From NCBI GenBank assembly GCA_964613425.1, contig CAZTHC010000032.1:1-11224 (forward strand): DNA of 11,224 nucleotides, read 5' to 3'. The translations under genes were made by a program, and so were the position numbers. The stretch comes from CAZTHC01 sp964613425. GTDB lineage: Bacteria > Bacillota > Clostridia > TANB77 > CAG-508. The first letter of the stretch is position 1. Each line of letters begins with the position of its first letter. Below the pieces are notes generated by a model. The model was given only the letters and a program-made list of their open reading frames with translations. It was not told the DNA's origin and searched no databases. Below are positions 1 through 7,274 of the stretch, piece by piece.

Positions 1-674
1 TCAAAATTATTCTCTAATGCACTTTTGGCTGCTTGCATTTCTGCTAATTTTTTTGTTTTTCCAGAACCTTCTGCCAGTGTCTTTCCGTTGCAAGATACTT
101 GAACCACAAAATATTTGTCATGGTCTGGACCTATTTCTTTTATTACTTCATACTCTATATGAACCTCTCCATTTTGTTGAAGTCTTTCTTGCAAAACTGT
201 TTTATAATCTTTTTTTCCTACCTCTTTACTTGCAAGTTCAACTGCTACTTTTAAATTCTCTATTATAAAGCTTTGTGCATTTTCTATTCCAGAATCCAAA
301 AATATTGCTGCTATAACTGCTTCTACTGCATCTGCTAGAATTGCAACTTTTTTATTTGTTTTATTAGCTAGTTCGCTTTTGCCCAAGTATAAGAAATCAC
401 TAAAATTATGCTTTAATGCAACTAAATATAAGCTTTCTTCACATACTACTGTAGCTCTAACTTTAGTCATTTCTCCTTCTTTTAAATGATTATAATTCTT
501 AAATAAATAATTACTTATTATAAATTCTAAAATAGAATCACCTAAAAATTCTAACTTTTCATTACTTTCTGTATTATTTTCATGTGCATAAGACGTATGT
601 ACAAGTGCTTGTTTTAGTAATTCTTTATTTTGAAAATTATATCCAATATCGTTTTCAAATTCACTTAAATCCAT
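1..674 (-). CDS. rnc: Ribonuclease III (3' end cut by window edge)
   Basis: Double-strand-specific endoribonuclease that processes rRNA precursors and structured mRNAs in the cytoplasm. I translated 224 codons from the minus strand; the frame is still open at base 1, so only the last residues are missing (family usually about 225-240 aa). The N-terminal RNase III domain (about 1-150) carries the signature NEKLEFLGDSIL at 38-49 (E39, E42, D46) and the second acidic site ADAVEAVIAAIFLD at 114-127 (D115, E118), which match the E. coli metal ligands E38, E41, D45, D114 and E117. A double-stranded-RNA-binding domain follows at about 156-222, ending SGKTKKLAEMQAAKSAL. The ATG at 674 has AAGGAGGG 8 bases upstream. 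It lies downstream of acpP, as in many Bacillota (usually followed by smc), but a terminator-like hairpin and repeats separate the two, so it may depend on readthrough or an unseen promoter. Confidence 0.96.
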   Translation of the reverse strand, partial: MDLSEFENDIGYNFQNKELLKQALVHTSYAHENNTESNEKLEFLGDSILEFIISNYLFKNYNHLKEGEMTKVRATVVCEESLYLVALKHNFSDFLYLGKSELANKTNKKVAILADAVEAVIAAIFLDSGIENAQSFIIENLKVAVELASKEVGKKDYKTVLQERLQQNGEVHIEYEVIKEIGPDHDKYFVVQVSCNGKTLAEGSGKTKKLAEMQAAKSALENNF

Positions 675-704
675 TTTTTTCCCTCCTTATATAAATAATA
701 TTTT

Positions 705-800
705 CGCGTGTGTAAATATAACTACAGTTTGCAATGACTGCATCAATATTTATTTTACGGGTCTTCGAGGACGCCGACCCCTACAACTTTTTATCAATAT
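705..800. repeat. Composite palindromic repeat, locus 1 (decayed A unit plus B hairpin)
   Basis: A 22-base imperfect palindrome at 759-780 (GGGTC...GACCC with an AGGA loop, type B) is followed by CCTACA. The same stem with one base difference recurs at 8392-8413. Just before it, 721-736 carries the tail actacagtttgcaatg, which at 8414 and 8358 follows intact stems. The bases before that tail (705-720) look like a worn-out type A stem. Both loci keep a linking ATCAAT plus T-rich stretch between the two units. It sits in the acpP-rnc spacer. Function is unknown. Confidence 0.75.
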
Positions 801-833
801 GTTAGCTAAAATGCTAGTGATATATTCTATTTA

Positions 834-866
834 TATTAAAACGGACAAGCAACAGCTCGCCCGTTT
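834..866 (-). terminator. Intrinsic terminator after acpP
   Basis: Read on the minus strand, arms 855-866 and 839-850 form a 12-bp stem with a 4-base loop (TGTT), all positions paired if two G-U wobbles are counted, followed by TTTTAATA. On the plus strand those wobbles become A-C mismatches, so the hairpin is built for minus-strand RNA. It lies about 20 bases past the acpP stop. The U-tract is short, so termination may be partial, letting some transcription continue into rnc. Confidence 0.65.
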
Positions 867-886
867 AATATATTAAGAAAATCTTC

Positions 887-1126
887 TTACACATTTTCTT
901 TTATGTATTCTACTACATCATTAACTGTTACTACTTTTTCAGCATCAGCATCTGGTATTTCTAAATCAAATTCTTCTTCTAAAGCCATTACTAATTCAAC
1001 TATATCTAAAGAATCTGCTCCTAAATCATCTATAAAAGATGCTTCTAGTGTTACTGAATTTTCTGTTACTCCTAATTGTTCTACAATTATTTCTTTTACT
1101 CTTTCAAAGATTTCTTCTGAACTCAT
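887..1126 (-). CDS. acpP: Acyl carrier protein
   Basis: Carries growing acyl chains as thioesters on a 4'-phosphopantetheine arm during type II fatty-acid synthesis; soluble and cytoplasmic. The 79-aa acidic protein has the usual ACP length and the attachment motif GADSLDIVELVMALEEEF, with Ser39 as the modified residue. The start is fixed by AAGGAGGTGA, near-perfect complementarity to the 16S 3' end, about 9 bases before the ATG. plsX lies 80 bases upstream and makes acyl-phosphate from acyl-ACP, so the two products are direct partners. The fabD and fabG genes that sit between plsX and acpP in Bacillus are absent here. The gene has its own likely promoter and a downstream hairpin, which fits the high expression expected of ACP. 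Confidence 0.98.
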   Translation of the reverse strand: MSSEEIFERVKEIIVEQLGVTENSVTLEASFIDDLGADSLDIVELVMALEEEFDLEIPDADAEKVVTVNDVVEYIKENV

Positions 1127-1172
1127 TTTATAAGTTCACCTCCTTCAAATTCTCTTTTGCATTTATATTCAT

Positions 1173-1201
1173 ACAATAATATATGTGTTTCAATTTGTCA
1201 A
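1173..1201 (-). promoter_or_regulatory. Likely sigma-A promoter for acpP
   Basis: On the minus strand TTGACA (1201-1196) and TATTGT (1178-1173) are separated by exactly 17 bases. Transcription would start near 1166 and give a leader of about 40 bases that includes the acpP ribosome binding site. The -35 box lies just past the plsX stop codon, in the only gap between the genes. Confidence 0.6.
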
Positions 1202-1206
1202 TAGAT

Positions 1207-2229
1207 TTATTTGTTTTTTTCAAATTCTTCTATCATTTTTTCTACAGCTTTATTTTCAACAAATTTTTCAGCCTGCTTTATTGTAAACTCAAATAGTTTT
1301 TCATCACTACTTCCATGAGCCTTTACAACTGGTTTTTTAACTCCTAAAAATAAAGCTCCACCATATTCTTTATAATCTACTGTTTTTGCAAATCTCTTAA
1401 TTGCAGGCAATGTTGGAATTGAACCTATTATTGAAAAAATATTTTTCTTTAAGCTTTCTGATAATGACTTCTTTACAAATTTTCCTAAGCCTTCTACAGC
1501 TTTTAAAAATATGTTTCCTGTAAATCCATCTGTAACAATTGCATCAACTTTTCCAGAAAAAGCATCTCTACCTTCTATATTTCCAATAAAATTAATATTT
1601 AACTCAGATGATTTCTCTTTTAATAATTTATATGATTCTTTTGTCAATTCATTACCTTTTGTTTCTTCAGTTCCAATATTTAAAAGTCCAATTTTTGGTT
1701 TTTCTGTTCCAAAAGTATTATGCAAATATATACTTGCCATTTGCGCAAACTGCAATAAGTTTATAGGTTTGCAATTTGTATTTGAACCTGCATCAATTAA
1801 TAGTAATCTACTTTTATATGCTGGTAAAATTCCTGCAAGTGCTGGTCTATCTATTCCTTTAATTCTTCCTACTAGTAATGTAGCTCCTGTTAAAAGTGCT
1901 CCAGAATTTCCAGCCGAAATAAACACATCGCCTTTACCTTCTTTTAAAAGGTTAAAACCTACTACCATAGAAGAGTCCTTTTTATGTTTTATGGCCATTG
2001 TTGGAATATCTTCCATTTCTATTGTTTCTGTAGTATTGTATATCTTTAATCTTTCAGAAATTTGGGATATATTATCTTTTCCATATAGTTCTCTTACTTT
2101 AGAATTGATTACATTTTCATTTCCTATAAGTAATATTTCTGCTTTTATACTTTGAATAGCTTTAACTGCCCCTTTAATAGTAGCATCGGGTGCATTGTCT
2201 CCACCCATTGCGTCTAGTAAAATAATCAC
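1207..2229 (-). CDS. plsX: Phosphate acyltransferase PlsX
   Basis: Converts acyl-ACP plus phosphate to acyl-phosphate, the donor that PlsY uses to acylate glycerol-3-phosphate; a peripheral membrane enzyme of phospholipid synthesis. The family N-terminus LLDAMGGDNAPDATIKGA is present, with internal GNSGALLTGATLLVGRI and a C-terminal KAHGSSDEKLFE stretch. I chose the GTG at 2229: it gives 340 aa and places DAMGGD where other PlsX proteins have it (as in MRIAVDAMGG), with GGAAGG about 12 bases upstream. The ATG at 2259 would add ten residues and has no ribosome binding site. Neighbours acpP and rnc downstream are the standard context. No FapR-like operator (a palindrome around TTAGTACCTGG) was seen upstream. 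Confidence 0.95.
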   Translation of the reverse strand: MIILLDAMGGDNAPDATIKGAVKAIQSIKAEILLIGNENVINSKVRELYGKDNISQISERLKIYNTTETIEMEDIPTMAIKHKKDSSMVVGFNLLKEGKGDVFISAGNSGALLTGATLLVGRIKGIDRPALAGILPAYKSRLLLIDAGSNTNCKPINLLQFAQMASIYLHNTFGTEKPKIGLLNIGTEETKGNELTKESYKLLKEKSSELNINFIGNIEGRDAFSGKVDAIVTDGFTGNIFLKAVEGLGKFVKKSLSESLKKNIFSIIGSIPTLPAIKRFAKTVDYKEYGGALFLGVKKPVVKAHGSSDEKLFEFTIKQAEKFVENKAVEKMIEEFEKNK

Positions 2230-2297
2230 GATTACACATTTCCTTCCATTTAAAATCATTTTAGTTATAACACAAATAATATTTATATGTCTAGCAT

Positions 2298-2326
2298 ATT
2301 TTAATATTAATTTTATATTTTTTCAA
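2298..2326 (-). promoter_or_regulatory. Possible promoter for plsX
   Basis: On the minus strand TTGAAA (2326-2321) and TAAAAT (2303-2298) lie 17 bases apart in the 109-base spacer between the DUF951 gene and plsX. This would give a leader of about 60 bases. Matches of this quality arise by chance in AT-rich spacers, so plsX may equally be read from upstream genes. Confidence 0.4.
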
Positions 2327-2338
2327 TTCACTGACCCA

Positions 2339-2515
2339 TTAGTCAACCTTACTTTTAATCATTTTTAATGCTTTTGGTCTCTCAATAGTTATTATATGTT
2401 CACATTGTTTGCATTTAAATTTAAAATCTACTCCAACTCTTGTTATTTCCCATAAATAACTACCGCATGGATGCTGCTTTTTAAACTTTACAATATCGCC
2501 AACATTATATTCCAT
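2339..2515 (-). CDS. DUF951 family small protein
   Basis: A 58-aa protein of the DUF951 family, found across Bacillota and without a settled function. The recognisable pattern is YNVGDIVKFKKQHPCGSYLWEI, then RVGVDFKFKCKQCEHIITIERPK. HPCG plus CKQCEH supplies three cysteines and nearby histidines, which could hold a metal, though this is inference. The chosen ATG at 2515 has AAGAGAGG 7 bases before it; an earlier ATG at 2533 would swallow that site and has no good one of its own. It sits 29 bases after gltX and ahead of plsX, a place where rpmF is often found in related genomes. The short spacing suggests co-transcription with rnj and gltX. Confidence 0.85.
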   Translation of the reverse strand: MEYNVGDIVKFKKQHPCGSYLWEITRVGVDFKFKCKQCEHIITIERPKALKMIKSKVD

Positions 2516-2544
2516 AAAATAACCTCTCTTCATAATAGTATTCT

Positions 2545-4188
2545 CTATTTTATTTTTTGAATTCTATTACTAATTCTTTCTTTTCCTAGTATTTGCATAA
2601 TTTCATATAAGTCTGGTGTATTTTGCCTTCCTGTAATTGCAACTCTTAAAACCATACTAATATCTCCGACATGTCCTTTATATGCATCTGGATTTTCTGT
2701 ATATTGCTTTACTTCTCTAGCGCATCCACATTCTTCTGCTAAATCTTTCATTTTATTAAACCATGTCTCTTTATCATCATTTTCATCAAAATAATTATTT
2801 ATATAAGAATTTAAAATTTCTTTTATTTGATTTATATCATTAATTTTTTGAAATTCATAATTTTCATTTTCAAAAAATTCATCATACATATAAATAATAG
2901 TATTTTTTACATCTGACCATTTTGCTATATCTTTTCTTGGTTTTATATTTCCTCTTTCAATGTTTAAAAGTTTTTTTGCATATTCTTCATCATTCTCTAA
3001 TAATTGCTTTAATTCTTCATCATAACGTGTTGCCCACTTTACGGCTTCCTCATAAATTTCTTGTGCAGTATATTTTGATATTACAATTTTTGAAACATCT
3101 AGTAACTTTGTCATATCAAATAATGCTCCACTAACATTCATCTTATTTATTTCAAATTTAAACTCTGAAATATCTGCATTAGCATTTGCTCTTCTCCAAT
3201 TTTCAAAACTTGAATTAGCTATATTTAATAAATACTCATATAAAGCTTTTGCTGGTATTCCTTCTTCGTGGTAATAACTAACTGCAGCTTCTGGGTCTTT
3301 TCTTTTACTAATTTTACGCTTTTTCCCATCTTCTTCTTTCATTATTGGAGCTGTGTGCGCATACTTTGGTGGTTCAAAACCTAAGGCTTTAAACAATTCT
3401 AAATGAAGTGGCACTGAAGATACCCATTCGTCTGAACGAATTACATGTGTAACTCTCATTAAATGGTCATCTACTGCATGTGCAAAATGATATGTTGGTA
3501 AGCCATCTGCCTTTATAATAACTATATCCTGATCATTTTCTGGGAAGTCTATATTTCCTTTTATTAAATCATGGTGTTTAATCTTTCTATCTTCTCTACC
3601 CATAGATTTAAAACGAACAATATAGTTTTCTCCGTTTTGTATTTTTTGAATAGCTTCATCTATAGATAAATTTCTATATTTTGCCCAAACTCCGTAATAT
3701 CCTGGTCTTATTTTTGCAGCCTCTTGTTTAGCTCTCATTTCTTCTAATTCTTCTGGAGTTGCAAAACATGGGTATGCTAACCCTTTTTCTATTAGAGATT
3801 TAGCATATGCTTGGTAAATTTCTCTTCTTTCACTTTGTTTATATGGTCCATAATTTCCTATTTCCTCTGTTTCATTAATCATTCCTTCATCAAATTCTAT
3901 ATTGAAGTCTTTAATAGAATTTACAATTTGTGAAACGCCATTTTCAATTTGTCTTTTTTGGTCTGTGTCTTCTATTCTTAATATAAAAACACCTTCTGTT
4001 TGTTTCGCAATAGTCTTACCTATTATACTTTGATACAATCCTCCAATATGTACATAACCTGTAGGGCTTGGTGCAAACCTTGTAACCATTGCACCTTCCT
4101 TTAAATTTCTTTTAGGGTATTTTTCTTCATAATAACTAATTTCCTTTGCATTTGGAAATATTAAATTTGCTAAATCTTTATAATCCAT
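2545..4188 (-). CDS. gltX: Glutamate--tRNA ligase (long form)
   Basis: Class I aminoacyl-tRNA synthetase that attaches glutamate to tRNA(Glu), and in organisms lacking GlnRS often also to tRNA(Gln). FAPSPTGYVHIGGL at about 38-51 is the HIGH motif and KRKISKRK at about 290-297 is the KMSKS equivalent; PTYHFAHAVDDHLMRVTHVIR at about 231-251 is the usual connecting segment. At 547 aa it is longer than the classic form of about 470-490 aa, with some 35 residues before the catalytic fold, a type I associate with clostridial genomes (recalled, not checked). The C-terminal half, about 330-547, is the tRNA anticodon-binding part. The ATG has AAGGAG 9 bases upstream. It starts 21 bases after rnj ends, so the two are probably one operon. 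No T-box leader precedes it. Confidence 0.95.
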   Translation of the reverse strand: MDYKDLANLIFPNAKEISYYEEKYPKRNLKEGAMVTRFAPSPTGYVHIGGLYQSIIGKTIAKQTEGVFILRIEDTDQKRQIENGVSQIVNSIKDFNIEFDEGMINETEEIGNYGPYKQSERREIYQAYAKSLIEKGLAYPCFATPEELEEMRAKQEAAKIRPGYYGVWAKYRNLSIDEAIQKIQNGENYIVRFKSMGREDRKIKHHDLIKGNIDFPENDQDIVIIKADGLPTYHFAHAVDDHLMRVTHVIRSDEWVSSVPLHLELFKALGFEPPKYAHTAPIMKEEDGKKRKISKRKDPEAAVSYYHEEGIPAKALYEYLLNIANSSFENWRRANANADISEFKFEINKMNVSGALFDMTKLLDVSKIVISKYTAQEIYEEAVKWATRYDEELKQLLENDEEYAKKLLNIERGNIKPRKDIAKWSDVKNTIIYMYDEFFENENYEFQKINDINQIKEILNSYINNYFDENDDKETWFNKMKDLAEECGCAREVKQYTENPDAYKGHVGDISMVLRVAITGRQNTPDLYEIMQILGKERISNRIQKIK

Positions 4189-4209
4189 ATAAATCTACTC
4201 CTTATAAAA

Positions 4210-5979
4210 CTAAATTTCCATTATTAATGGTAAAATCATAGGGTTTCTTTTTGTTTTTTGATATACATAATCACGTAAAGTGTCTCTTAATGCTGTTTTT
4301 ATGCTTGCCCAATCTGTTATATGTTTTTCTTCGCATTTAACAATCTCTTGTCTTACAACTTTTTTAACTTCATCCATTAAATTTTCAGATTCTCTTACAT
4401 AAACAAATCCTCTTGAAATTACATCTGGACCAGCTACAACTTCTCCTGTTGAGGAATCCATTGTTAAAACAATAATTATTAAACCATCTTGTGATAAATG
4501 TTGTCTATCCCTTAAAACAATATTTCCAACATCTCCTACACCTAATCCATCAACCATTACCTTTCCAAATGGAACTGTACCTGTCAATTTTGCACCTTTT
4601 TCTCCAATTTCTAATACTCTACCATTTGTAAGCATAAATATGTTTTCAGGCTCTACTCCAACTCTTTTTGCTGTTTCAGCATGAGCTTGTAATTGTCTAT
4701 ATTCGCCATGAACTGGTAAGAAATATTTTGGTCTTACAAGTGAAAGTAAAAGTTTTTGTTCTTCCTGGCAAGCATGCCCTGAAACGTGAATGTCTGCTAA
4801 AGAACTGTATACAACTTCTGCACCTATTTTCATTAAATCATCTATTACTTTTGAAACGAATTTTTCATTCCCTGGTATTGGAGTTGCTGAAATTATTACT
4901 AAGTCATTTTGTGTTATTTCAACTTTTTTGTGATCTCCAGATGCCATTCTTGTAAGTGCAGACATTGGCTCTCCCTGGCTTCCTGTTGTAATTATTACAA
5001 GTTGTTCATCCGTATAATTCTTAATCATATCTATGTCTATAAAAACATTATCTGGTACTTTTATATAACCAAGCTCTGTAGCAGTTTCTATCATATTTAT
5101 CATACTTCTACCACATACTGCAATTTTTCTCTTATTTTGAACTGCTGAATTTACTATTTGTTGCACTCTATGAACATTAGATGCAAATGTTGCAACAACA
5201 ATTCTTTTTGTACAATTAATAAATAATTTATCAAACTCTTTACCTACTGTACTTTCAGACATTGTATATCCTTTTCTTTCAGAATTTGTACTGTCAGACA
5301 TAAGTGCTAAAACACCTTTATTTCCTAATTCGGCTAATCTACCTAAATCCATTTTTTCATCATCTATTGGTGTGTAATCAACTTTAAAATCTCCTGTATG
5401 CACCACTGTACCAGCAGGTGTATGAATTGCTAGCATAACGGCATCTGGTATGCTGTGACAACTTCTAATAAATTCTACCTTAATATTACCTAAAGTTATT
5501 GTTTCTCCTTGCATAACAGTATTTAGTTTAGTTTTTCTTAACAATTTATGCTCTTCTAATTTGTTTTCAATTAACCCAACAGTTAGCCTTGTTGCATATA
5601 TTGGCACATCTATTTGTTTTAAGAAATATGGTATTGCTCCAATATGGTCTTCATGGCCATGTGTTATTACTAAACCTCTAATCTTGTCTTTATTTTTTTC
5701 TAAGTATGTTATATCAGGTATAACTAAGTCAATTCCTAACATATCATCCTCTGGGAAAGCTAAACCGCAGTCTACGATTACAATATCATTTTCATATTCG
5801 AAAACTGTTATATTTTTTCCAATTTCTAATAAACCTCCTAAAGGTATTATTTTTAAATTGCTCTTTTTAAATTTAAATTCTTCTTCCTTTTTTACAGGCG
5901 CCTTTTGTGGGCGTCTTTGAGGATATCTCTTTCTATAATCCTTTTTTATTTCATTTTCCTTTTTTTGTGTATTTTCCAT
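4210..5979 (-). CDS. rnj: Ribonuclease J
   Basis: Metallo-beta-lactamase/beta-CASP nuclease with 5'-3' exonuclease and endonuclease activity, central to mRNA turnover and rRNA maturation in bacteria lacking RNase E. In 589 aa I see the zinc motif THGHEDHIGAIPYF (H107, H109, D111, H112), CHSIPDA (H175), HTGDFKVD (D197), the SDSTNSE beta-CASP segment, HVSGHACQEEQ (398-408) and PVHGEYR (H424), followed by the C-terminal domain. Residues 1-40 form a basic, disordered-looking extension (RKRYPQRRPQKAPVKK), absent from the short B. subtilis-type protein and possibly RNA- or partner-binding. The ATG at 5979 follows GGAGAG by 9 bases; the ATG at 6015 has no ribosome binding site. One copy is present here, so J1 or J2 type is not assigned. 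It heads an apparent operon with gltX. Confidence 0.95.
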   Translation of the reverse strand: MENTQKKENEIKKDYRKRYPQRRPQKAPVKKEEEFKFKKSNLKIIPLGGLLEIGKNITVFEYENDIVIVDCGLAFPEDDMLGIDLVIPDITYLEKNKDKIRGLVITHGHEDHIGAIPYFLKQIDVPIYATRLTVGLIENKLEEHKLLRKTKLNTVMQGETITLGNIKVEFIRSCHSIPDAVMLAIHTPAGTVVHTGDFKVDYTPIDDEKMDLGRLAELGNKGVLALMSDSTNSERKGYTMSESTVGKEFDKLFINCTKRIVVATFASNVHRVQQIVNSAVQNKRKIAVCGRSMINMIETATELGYIKVPDNVFIDIDMIKNYTDEQLVIITTGSQGEPMSALTRMASGDHKKVEITQNDLVIISATPIPGNEKFVSKVIDDLMKIGAEVVYSSLADIHVSGHACQEEQKLLLSLVRPKYFLPVHGEYRQLQAHAETAKRVGVEPENIFMLTNGRVLEIGEKGAKLTGTVPFGKVMVDGLGVGDVGNIVLRDRQHLSQDGLIIIVLTMDSSTGEVVAGPDVISRGFVYVRESENLMDEVKKVVRQEIVKCEEKHITDWASIKTALRDTLRDYVYQKTKRNPMILPLIMEI

Positions 5980-6050
5980 TATTCTTTTCTCTCCTTTTTT
6001 TGTTAACATACGCAAAATTTATTTGCATTAATATGATAATTCTCCAAATT

Positions 6051-6079
6051 AAAAAATTAGTTTAATAAATTAAACTAAT
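6051..6079 (-). terminator. Intrinsic terminator or attenuator upstream of rnj
   Basis: Read on the minus strand, perfect 10-bp arms (6079-6070 and 6065-6056) enclose a 4-base loop, followed directly by T5 and AATTT. The plus strand has no T-run after the hairpin, so the orientation is towards rnj. The stem is almost all A-U, so efficiency is uncertain. It lies about 70 bases before the rnj start codon. Confidence 0.5.
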
Positions 6080-6404
6080 GATTCATTTTTGTATATAAAC
6101 ATTAAATTACTATATATTTACAATTTATATAAGACTACTATTTTCTTTAGTATGTATTGCAATTTTTATATTATACAGTTTATCACTGTATTCACTTTTG
6201 CTTAATTAACACTTTATAACACTTATAAAGAATTTTAAAATACCGCTCTCAATTCATTCTCTTATACTTAATGTAAAATGTATGCTTATTTTCCGTTCCA
6301 CACATTTTTAATATTATCTTTCACACCTAAAAATAATATTGCTATTCCGAATCATTATTTTTTATTTATAAATCTCATTTTATACCAAATCTTGGTAACA
6401 ACTG
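6051..6404 (-). ncRNA. Candidate structured leader or small RNA upstream of rnj
   Basis: About 350 bases without a plausible gene lie between a consensus promoter (6411-6439) and the terminator-like hairpin at 6051-6079. Perfect short palindromes occur through it: 6383-6397 (TACCAA...TTGGTA), 6395-6408 (GTAAC...GTTAC), 6212-6230 (8-bp arms, 3-base loop), 6173-6191 (7-bp arms, 5-base loop). Open frames on the minus strand here are under about 15 codons and lack ribosome binding sites. I see none of the landmarks of RNase P RNA (GAGGAAAGTCC), tmRNA or a T-box (GGGTGG). It is either an unnamed small RNA or a long attenuated leader for RNase J. Chance palindromes are common in such AT-rich DNA, so this is a candidate only. 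Confidence 0.35.
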
Positions 6405-6410
6405 TTACTT

Positions 6411-6439
6411 AGTATACTACTTTTTTTAGTGTTTGTCAA
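6411..6439 (-). promoter_or_regulatory. Strong sigma-A promoter upstream of rnj
   Basis: On the minus strand a perfect TTGACA (6439-6434) lies 17 bases from TATACT (6416-6411). Transcription would start near 6404, about 425 bases before the rnj start codon. Two short palindromes immediately downstream (6383-6408) could be operator sites or 5'-end RNA structure. Confidence 0.75.
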
Positions 6440-6459
6440 ACGGAATTTGTCTCCACACA

Positions 6460-6497
6460 AAAAAACCGCTATTTGCTTTTGCAAATAACGGTTTTTT
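6460..6497 (-). terminator. Intrinsic terminator after rpsR
   Basis: Arms 6460-6476 and 6481-6497 with a TTTT loop form a 17-bp stem. The single C-A mismatch on the plus strand is a G-U pair on the minus strand, so it suits minus-strand RNA. A T-run closes it, starting five bases after the rpsR stop. It ends the rpsF-ssb-rpsR unit just ahead of the next promoter. Confidence 0.92.
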
Positions 6498-6501
6498 ATT
6501 A

Positions 6502-6786
6502 TTAATTTTGTGCATATGGAAGTATTGCAATGTGTCTTGCTCTTTTTATTGCTAATGTTATATCTCTTTGATGTTTTGCGCAAGCTCCTGTTGCTCTTCT
6601 TGGTAAAATTTTTCCTTTATCATTTATGAATTTTTTTAATTGTTCTGCATTTTTATAATCTAATACTAATTCTTTATTAGCACATAATGCACAAACTTTT
6701 TTTCTCATTTTTCTAAATTTAGGATTAAAATCTTCGTCCATATTATTGTTGTTTCTTCTTTTATTGTTTGTTTTTCTTTCTGCCAT
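6502..6786 (-). CDS. rpsR: 30S ribosomal protein bS18, zinc-ligand form
   Basis: Small-subunit protein that binds 16S rRNA as a heterodimer with bS6. The conserved core runs from RKMRKKVCALC to ILPRRATGACAKHQRDITLAIKRARHIAILPY. At 94 aa it is longer than the usual 75-80 aa because of an Asn/Arg-rich N-terminal tail (KTNNKRRNNNN). Cys32, Cys35, Cys69 and His72 (CALC and CAKH) form a plausible zinc site, the metal-binding type of S18 found in some Bacillota. GGGGGG lies 8 bases before the ATG at 6786; the internal Met16 has no ribosome binding site. It is the last gene of the rpsF-ssb-rpsR operon, 33 bases after ssb. Confidence 0.97.
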   Translation of the reverse strand: MAERKTNNKRRNNNNMDEDFNPKFRKMRKKVCALCANKELVLDYKNAEQLKKFINDKGKILPRRATGACAKHQRDITLAIKRARHIAILPYAQN

Positions 6787-6819
6787 TTCTTATTCCCCCC
6801 AATCTGTGTTTATCTATGA

Positions 6820-7236
6820 TTAGAATGGTAAATCATCATCTGAAGACACTGAAAATTCTGTGCTTTCTGCAACATTACTTCCAAACGTGTTTTCAAAACC
6901 AGATGCATCTCCATCTCTTTTACTATCTGCGAAATATGCTTCTTCAGCAACTACTTCTGTTATGTAGTGTTTAACCTTGTTTTCATCTTCCCAATTTCTT
7001 GTTTGAATTCTTCCGATTATTCCTACTTGTTGACCCTTTTTAAAATATTTACTACAAAATTCACCTGTTTTGCTCCAAGCAACTATATTAATAAAATCTG
7101 CTTGTCTTTCTTGACCTTGAGCTGCGAATCTTCTATTTACTGCTAAAGAAAAACTTGCAACAAGTGTATTATTTGTTTGTGTATATCTAACTTCTGGATC
7201 TTTTGTTAATCTTCCCATTAAAATTACTTTATTCAT
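6820..7236 (-). CDS. ssb: Single-stranded DNA-binding protein
   Basis: Coats single-stranded DNA during replication, repair and recombination and recruits partner proteins. The OB-fold spans about 1-105, beginning MNKVILMGRLTKDPEVRYTQT, with VASFSLAVNRRF, DFINIVAWSKTGEF and GIIGRIQTRNWEDE as family motifs. A short acidic linker leads to the tail DDDLPF, the partner-docking tip of replicative SSB. At 138 aa it is slightly shorter than B. subtilis SsbA (172 aa) because the linker is short. The ATG follows AAGGTAAGGTG. Its place between rpsF and rpsR, where housekeeping SSB normally lies, supports the essential role rather than a plasmid or phage copy. Confidence 0.97.
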   Translation of the reverse strand: MNKVILMGRLTKDPEVRYTQTNNTLVASFSLAVNRRFAAQGQERQADFINIVAWSKTGEFCSKYFKKGQQVGIIGRIQTRNWEDENKVKHYITEVVAEEAYFADSKRDGDASGFENTFGSNVAESTEFSVSSDDDLPF

Positions 7237-7274
7237 TGTTACACCTTACCTTTCTTTAATTAAAGGCCCTAGTT

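Noticed and set aside
697..725. TTTACA-17-TATATA as an rnc promoter
   Set aside because: The -10 box directly abuts the ribosome binding site, so transcription would start at or after it and the message could not be translated normally.
1511..2155. A 214-codon plus-strand open frame inside plsX
   Set aside because: It is antisense to a well-conserved gene, has no family similarity, and is typical of long antisense frames in AT-rich coding DNA.
2230..2259. Longer plsX start at the ATG at 2259
   Set aside because: No ribosome binding site precedes it, and the ten extra residues are not part of the family N-terminus. The GTG at 2229 aligns with known starts.
6051..6404. RNase P RNA, tmRNA or a T-box leader in the rnj upstream region
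   Set aside because: No GAGGAAAGTCC, no tRNA-like tmRNA ends and no T-box GGGTGG sequence. The segment is also too AT-rich for the first two.
6380..6583. A 67-codon minus-strand open frame overlapping the end of rpsR
   Set aside because: It reads through the terminator hairpin and the end of rpsR in another frame, and shows no family pattern.
7254..7265. Palindrome CTTTAATTAAAG between rpsF and ssb
   Set aside because: Short and AT-only, in a 38-base intra-operon gap. Such palindromes are expected by chance and no further signal supports it.
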